Of a stretch of DNA of 6,258 nucleotides, positions 4,775 through 6,258 are shown one piece after another; within the stretch, counting starts at the first letter, position 1; every line of letters begins with the position of its first letter. The notes under the pieces were generated by a model that was given only the letters and a program-made list of their open reading frames with translations, made no database searches and was not told the DNA's origin. This DNA is from Saprospiraceae bacterium (GTDB taxonomy: Bacteria > Bacteroidota > Bacteroidia > Chitinophagales > Saprospiraceae): NCBI GenBank assembly GCA_014379065.1, contig JACMMM010000443.1, positions 1 to 6,258 on the forward strand. The letters are read 5' to 3'. The position numbers and the translations under genes are program-made.

Positions 4775-4796
4775 GTGTACCGACAACCGTAGATTT

Positions 4797-6258
4797 ATGA
4801 AGAACAAGTTAGTCATTTGGGGCACTAAAGCCGAAAACGAAAAAGTACTGATCGCACTCGAACTGCAAGCAGAATCCAACAGGGTGATGTTACACATGTT
4901 CCCGGAAGCCATTGCCGATGAAGAATTCGTGCAAAAAATGATGCACGAATGGCGCGAAGGCAAGGAAGAAGTCGCCTTCCCTGAAGGCACCGAAACCACG
5001 GAGCGCGAGCTCAGCGTCACCGACAGCCTCTTGCCTGAGGGCATCCAAGTGGATCGCCCCGACCTTGTGCAACGGGCGCAGACGGAATGGCATTTTGCCG
5101 TGCTTTCTGCCAAGCTCCATGCCGCCTACCAGCAAGAATTGGCCGAATTCAAAGAAAAAGTGGAGGCGTTGTCCACCTATGACAACAAGATTTTTACAAA
5201 CCTCCGCTCTTTTTGGGACAAGGTGCAGAATCAAAGCCGCGAACGCAACCTGTACCGTCAACACGCCGATGAGCTGCGCGATGGTATCAATGCCCTTTTC
5301 GACCAACTCAAAGAAGTGCGCAAAAAGGTGAACTCGGAGTTCATGGAGATTTCACAAGGTGTGTACGACGGTTTTGCAAAGGCTCTTGACGAAATTGAGG
5401 CCCGCATCGCAGCAGGTGGCGCAAAATTCAATAGCGTGTTCGACGAACTCAAAAAAATGCAGCGCGACTACCACAATACGCGCATGAGCAACGAACACCG
5501 CAACAAACTCTGGGAACGCCTGGACGCAGCATTTAAAAAAGCCAAAGAGCGCAAATTTGGCCCCGAGGCCAATGCCGGCACCATTGCCGACCGCCACGAC
5601 AAGCGCCTCTCAGGCCTCGATGATGCCATCAAGCGCCTCGAAGACAGCCTCCGCCGCGACGATGAAGAGCTCGCTTTTCAGCGCAAAAAGGTGAACACTT
5701 CTGAAGGCCAACTGGAGGCCCAAATCCGTGGTGCCAAGATCAAAATGATCGAGGAACGCGCCAATGGCAAGCGCGAAAGACTGGCCGAGCTTACCAAAGC
5801 CCGCAACGACGTGCACCGCCAAGCCAGCAGCGCCCATGAAAAAGAAGCCCGTTTGGCTGCCAAAGAAGCCGAACGCCAACAGATAGAAGCCAAAAAAGCG
5901 GCCATCAAATCAGAGATCGAGGCCGAAACCCATGCGAAGGCCGAAGCCGCTGCTGTCCACATCCCCCATGCAGAAAAAGAGGATAGCCTCTTTGAAGCCG
6001 CGTCCAATCTCTTGGGCGACGTGCTGCTCGATGCGCTCGATACCGCCAAAGCAGTGGCCAGCGTAGCGGTTGAAAAAGCCGGCGAGGCCCTGAGCGAAGC
6101 CAGAGAAAAAGCGGGCGAAGTATATCAGGAAGCAAAAGAGAAAGCTGGGGATGCGTTGAGTGAGATCAGAGAAAAAGCCAGCGAAGCCTATACCGAAGCG
6201 AAGGAAAGAGCGGGCGAAGCCAAAGAAAAAGCGGGAGAGGCATACCAAGAAGCAAAAG
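4797..6258 (+). CDS. Large charged coiled-coil protein with LEA-like C-terminal repeats (cut by right edge)
   Basis: The frame from the ATG at 4797 stays open for 487 codons to the window edge. I do not recognise the family with confidence. Residues 1-75 look like a small folded domain (MKNKLVIWGTKAENEKVLIALELQ begins with a strand and a helix). Residues 95-380 are almost wholly helical and rich in Glu, Lys, Arg and Ala, with heptad-like spacing and no signal peptide or membrane segment, so a cytoplasmic coiled coil is likely. SNEHRNKLWERLDAAFKKAKERKFG (231-255) weakly recalls DUF349-type helical repeats. Residues 428-487 are 11-residue repeats starting Ala-Gly-Glu and ending in Glu-Lys, similar to group 3 LEA motifs. 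Possible roles, all inferred, are structural scaffolding or stress protection. There is no Shine-Dalgarno, and a 210-bp heptamer array ends 22 bp upstream. No promoter is evident; it may be read through from asd. Reading is secure, function not. Confidence 0.85.
   Translation, partial: MKNKLVIWGTKAENEKVLIALELQAESNRVMLHMFPEAIADEEFVQKMMHEWREGKEEVAFPEGTETTERELSVTDSLLPEGIQVDRPDLVQRAQTEWHFAVLSAKLHAAYQQELAEFKEKVEALSTYDNKIFTNLRSFWDKVQNQSRERNLYRQHADELRDGINALFDQLKEVRKKVNSEFMEISQGVYDGFAKALDEIEARIAAGGAKFNSVFDELKKMQRDYHNTRMSNEHRNKLWERLDAAFKKAKERKFGPEANAGTIADRHDKRLSGLDDAIKRLEDSLRRDDEELAFQRKKVNTSEGQLEAQIRGAKIKMIEERANGKRERLAELTKARNDVHRQASSAHEKEARLAAKEAERQQIEAKKAAIKSEIEAETHAKAEAAAVHIPHAEKEDSLFEAASNLLGDVLLDALDTAKAVASVAVEKAGEALSEAREKAGEVYQEAKEKAGDALSEIREKASEAYTEAKERAGEAKEKAGEAYQEAK
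6078..6258 (+). repeat. In-frame 33-bp repeats coding LEA-like 11-mers
   Basis: From residue 428 the protein runs AGEALSEAREK, AGEVYQEAKEK, AGDALSEIREK, ASEAYTEAKER, a shortened AGEAKEK, then AGEAYQEAK to the edge. Units alternate between a Leu-Ser-Glu and a Tyr-x-Glu type, so the true repeat may be 22 residues (66 bp). Codon choices differ between units, so the repeat is held at protein level rather than being a very recent DNA duplication. Confidence 0.82.

Noticed and set aside
5610..6248. Several minus-strand frames of 76-123 codons opposite the coiled-coil gene.
   Set aside because: They are Phe/Leu-rich antisense images of Glu/Lys/Arg codons in the supported plus-strand gene.

Overview
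The window looks like chromosomal DNA of a Bacteroidota bacterium, most likely close to the Saprospiria (Haliscomenobacter/Lewinella-like). This is an inference from four signals: start codons without Shine-Dalgarno sequences, matches to the Bacteroidota promoter pattern TTG-N19/20-TAnnTTTG, an IS200-like transposase of the type common in that phylum, and an aspartyl protease-PDZ protein typical of it. There is no rRNA, tRNA or other phylogenetic marker, so the lineage is not proven.

Layout, left to right. (1) Positions 1-683, minus strand: the N-terminal 227 codons of a FAD/NAD(P)-dependent oxidoreductase, cut by the left edge. The gene contains two copies of a GC-rich palindromic repeat that are read through in frame. 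Four tandem octamers lie just upstream of its ATG. (2) Positions 684-1895: a REP-type module. Four copies of a two-hairpin unit of about 75 bp form two head-to-head inverted pairs. One pair encloses only about 55 bp. The other encloses a 162-aa single-domain HUH (Y1) transposase of the IS200/RAYT kind. A good promoter lies just outside the second pair, so the upstream REP unit should be transcribed as the 5' leader of the transposase mRNA. The last hairpin, followed by T6, resembles an intrinsic terminator. (3) Positions 1896-3134, minus strand: an exported two-lobed retropepsin-like aspartyl protease with a C-terminal PDZ domain. (4) Positions 3135-3424: a divergent intergenic region with a 33-bp palindrome and a probable promoter. 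(5) Positions 3425-4447, plus strand: asd, aspartate-semialdehyde dehydrogenase, complete, with all main active-site motifs. (6) Positions 4448-4796: a 349-bp gap mostly filled by 30 tandem copies of a degenerate heptamer (GTCAANN), preceded by four copies in the opposite orientation. (7) Positions 4797-6258, plus strand: at least 487 codons of a highly charged coiled-coil protein whose C-terminal part turns into 11-residue LEA-like repeats. It is cut by the right edge.

The genes do not form an obvious pathway. asd is the only housekeeping biosynthetic gene. The most distinctive content is the density and variety of repeats: the RAYT/REP module, the heptamer array with its opposing array, the in-gene GC-rich palindromes, the octamers and the 33-bp palindrome. 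Two genes, the oxidoreductase and the coiled-coil protein, have short TCAA-containing tandem repeats ending a few bases before their start codons.
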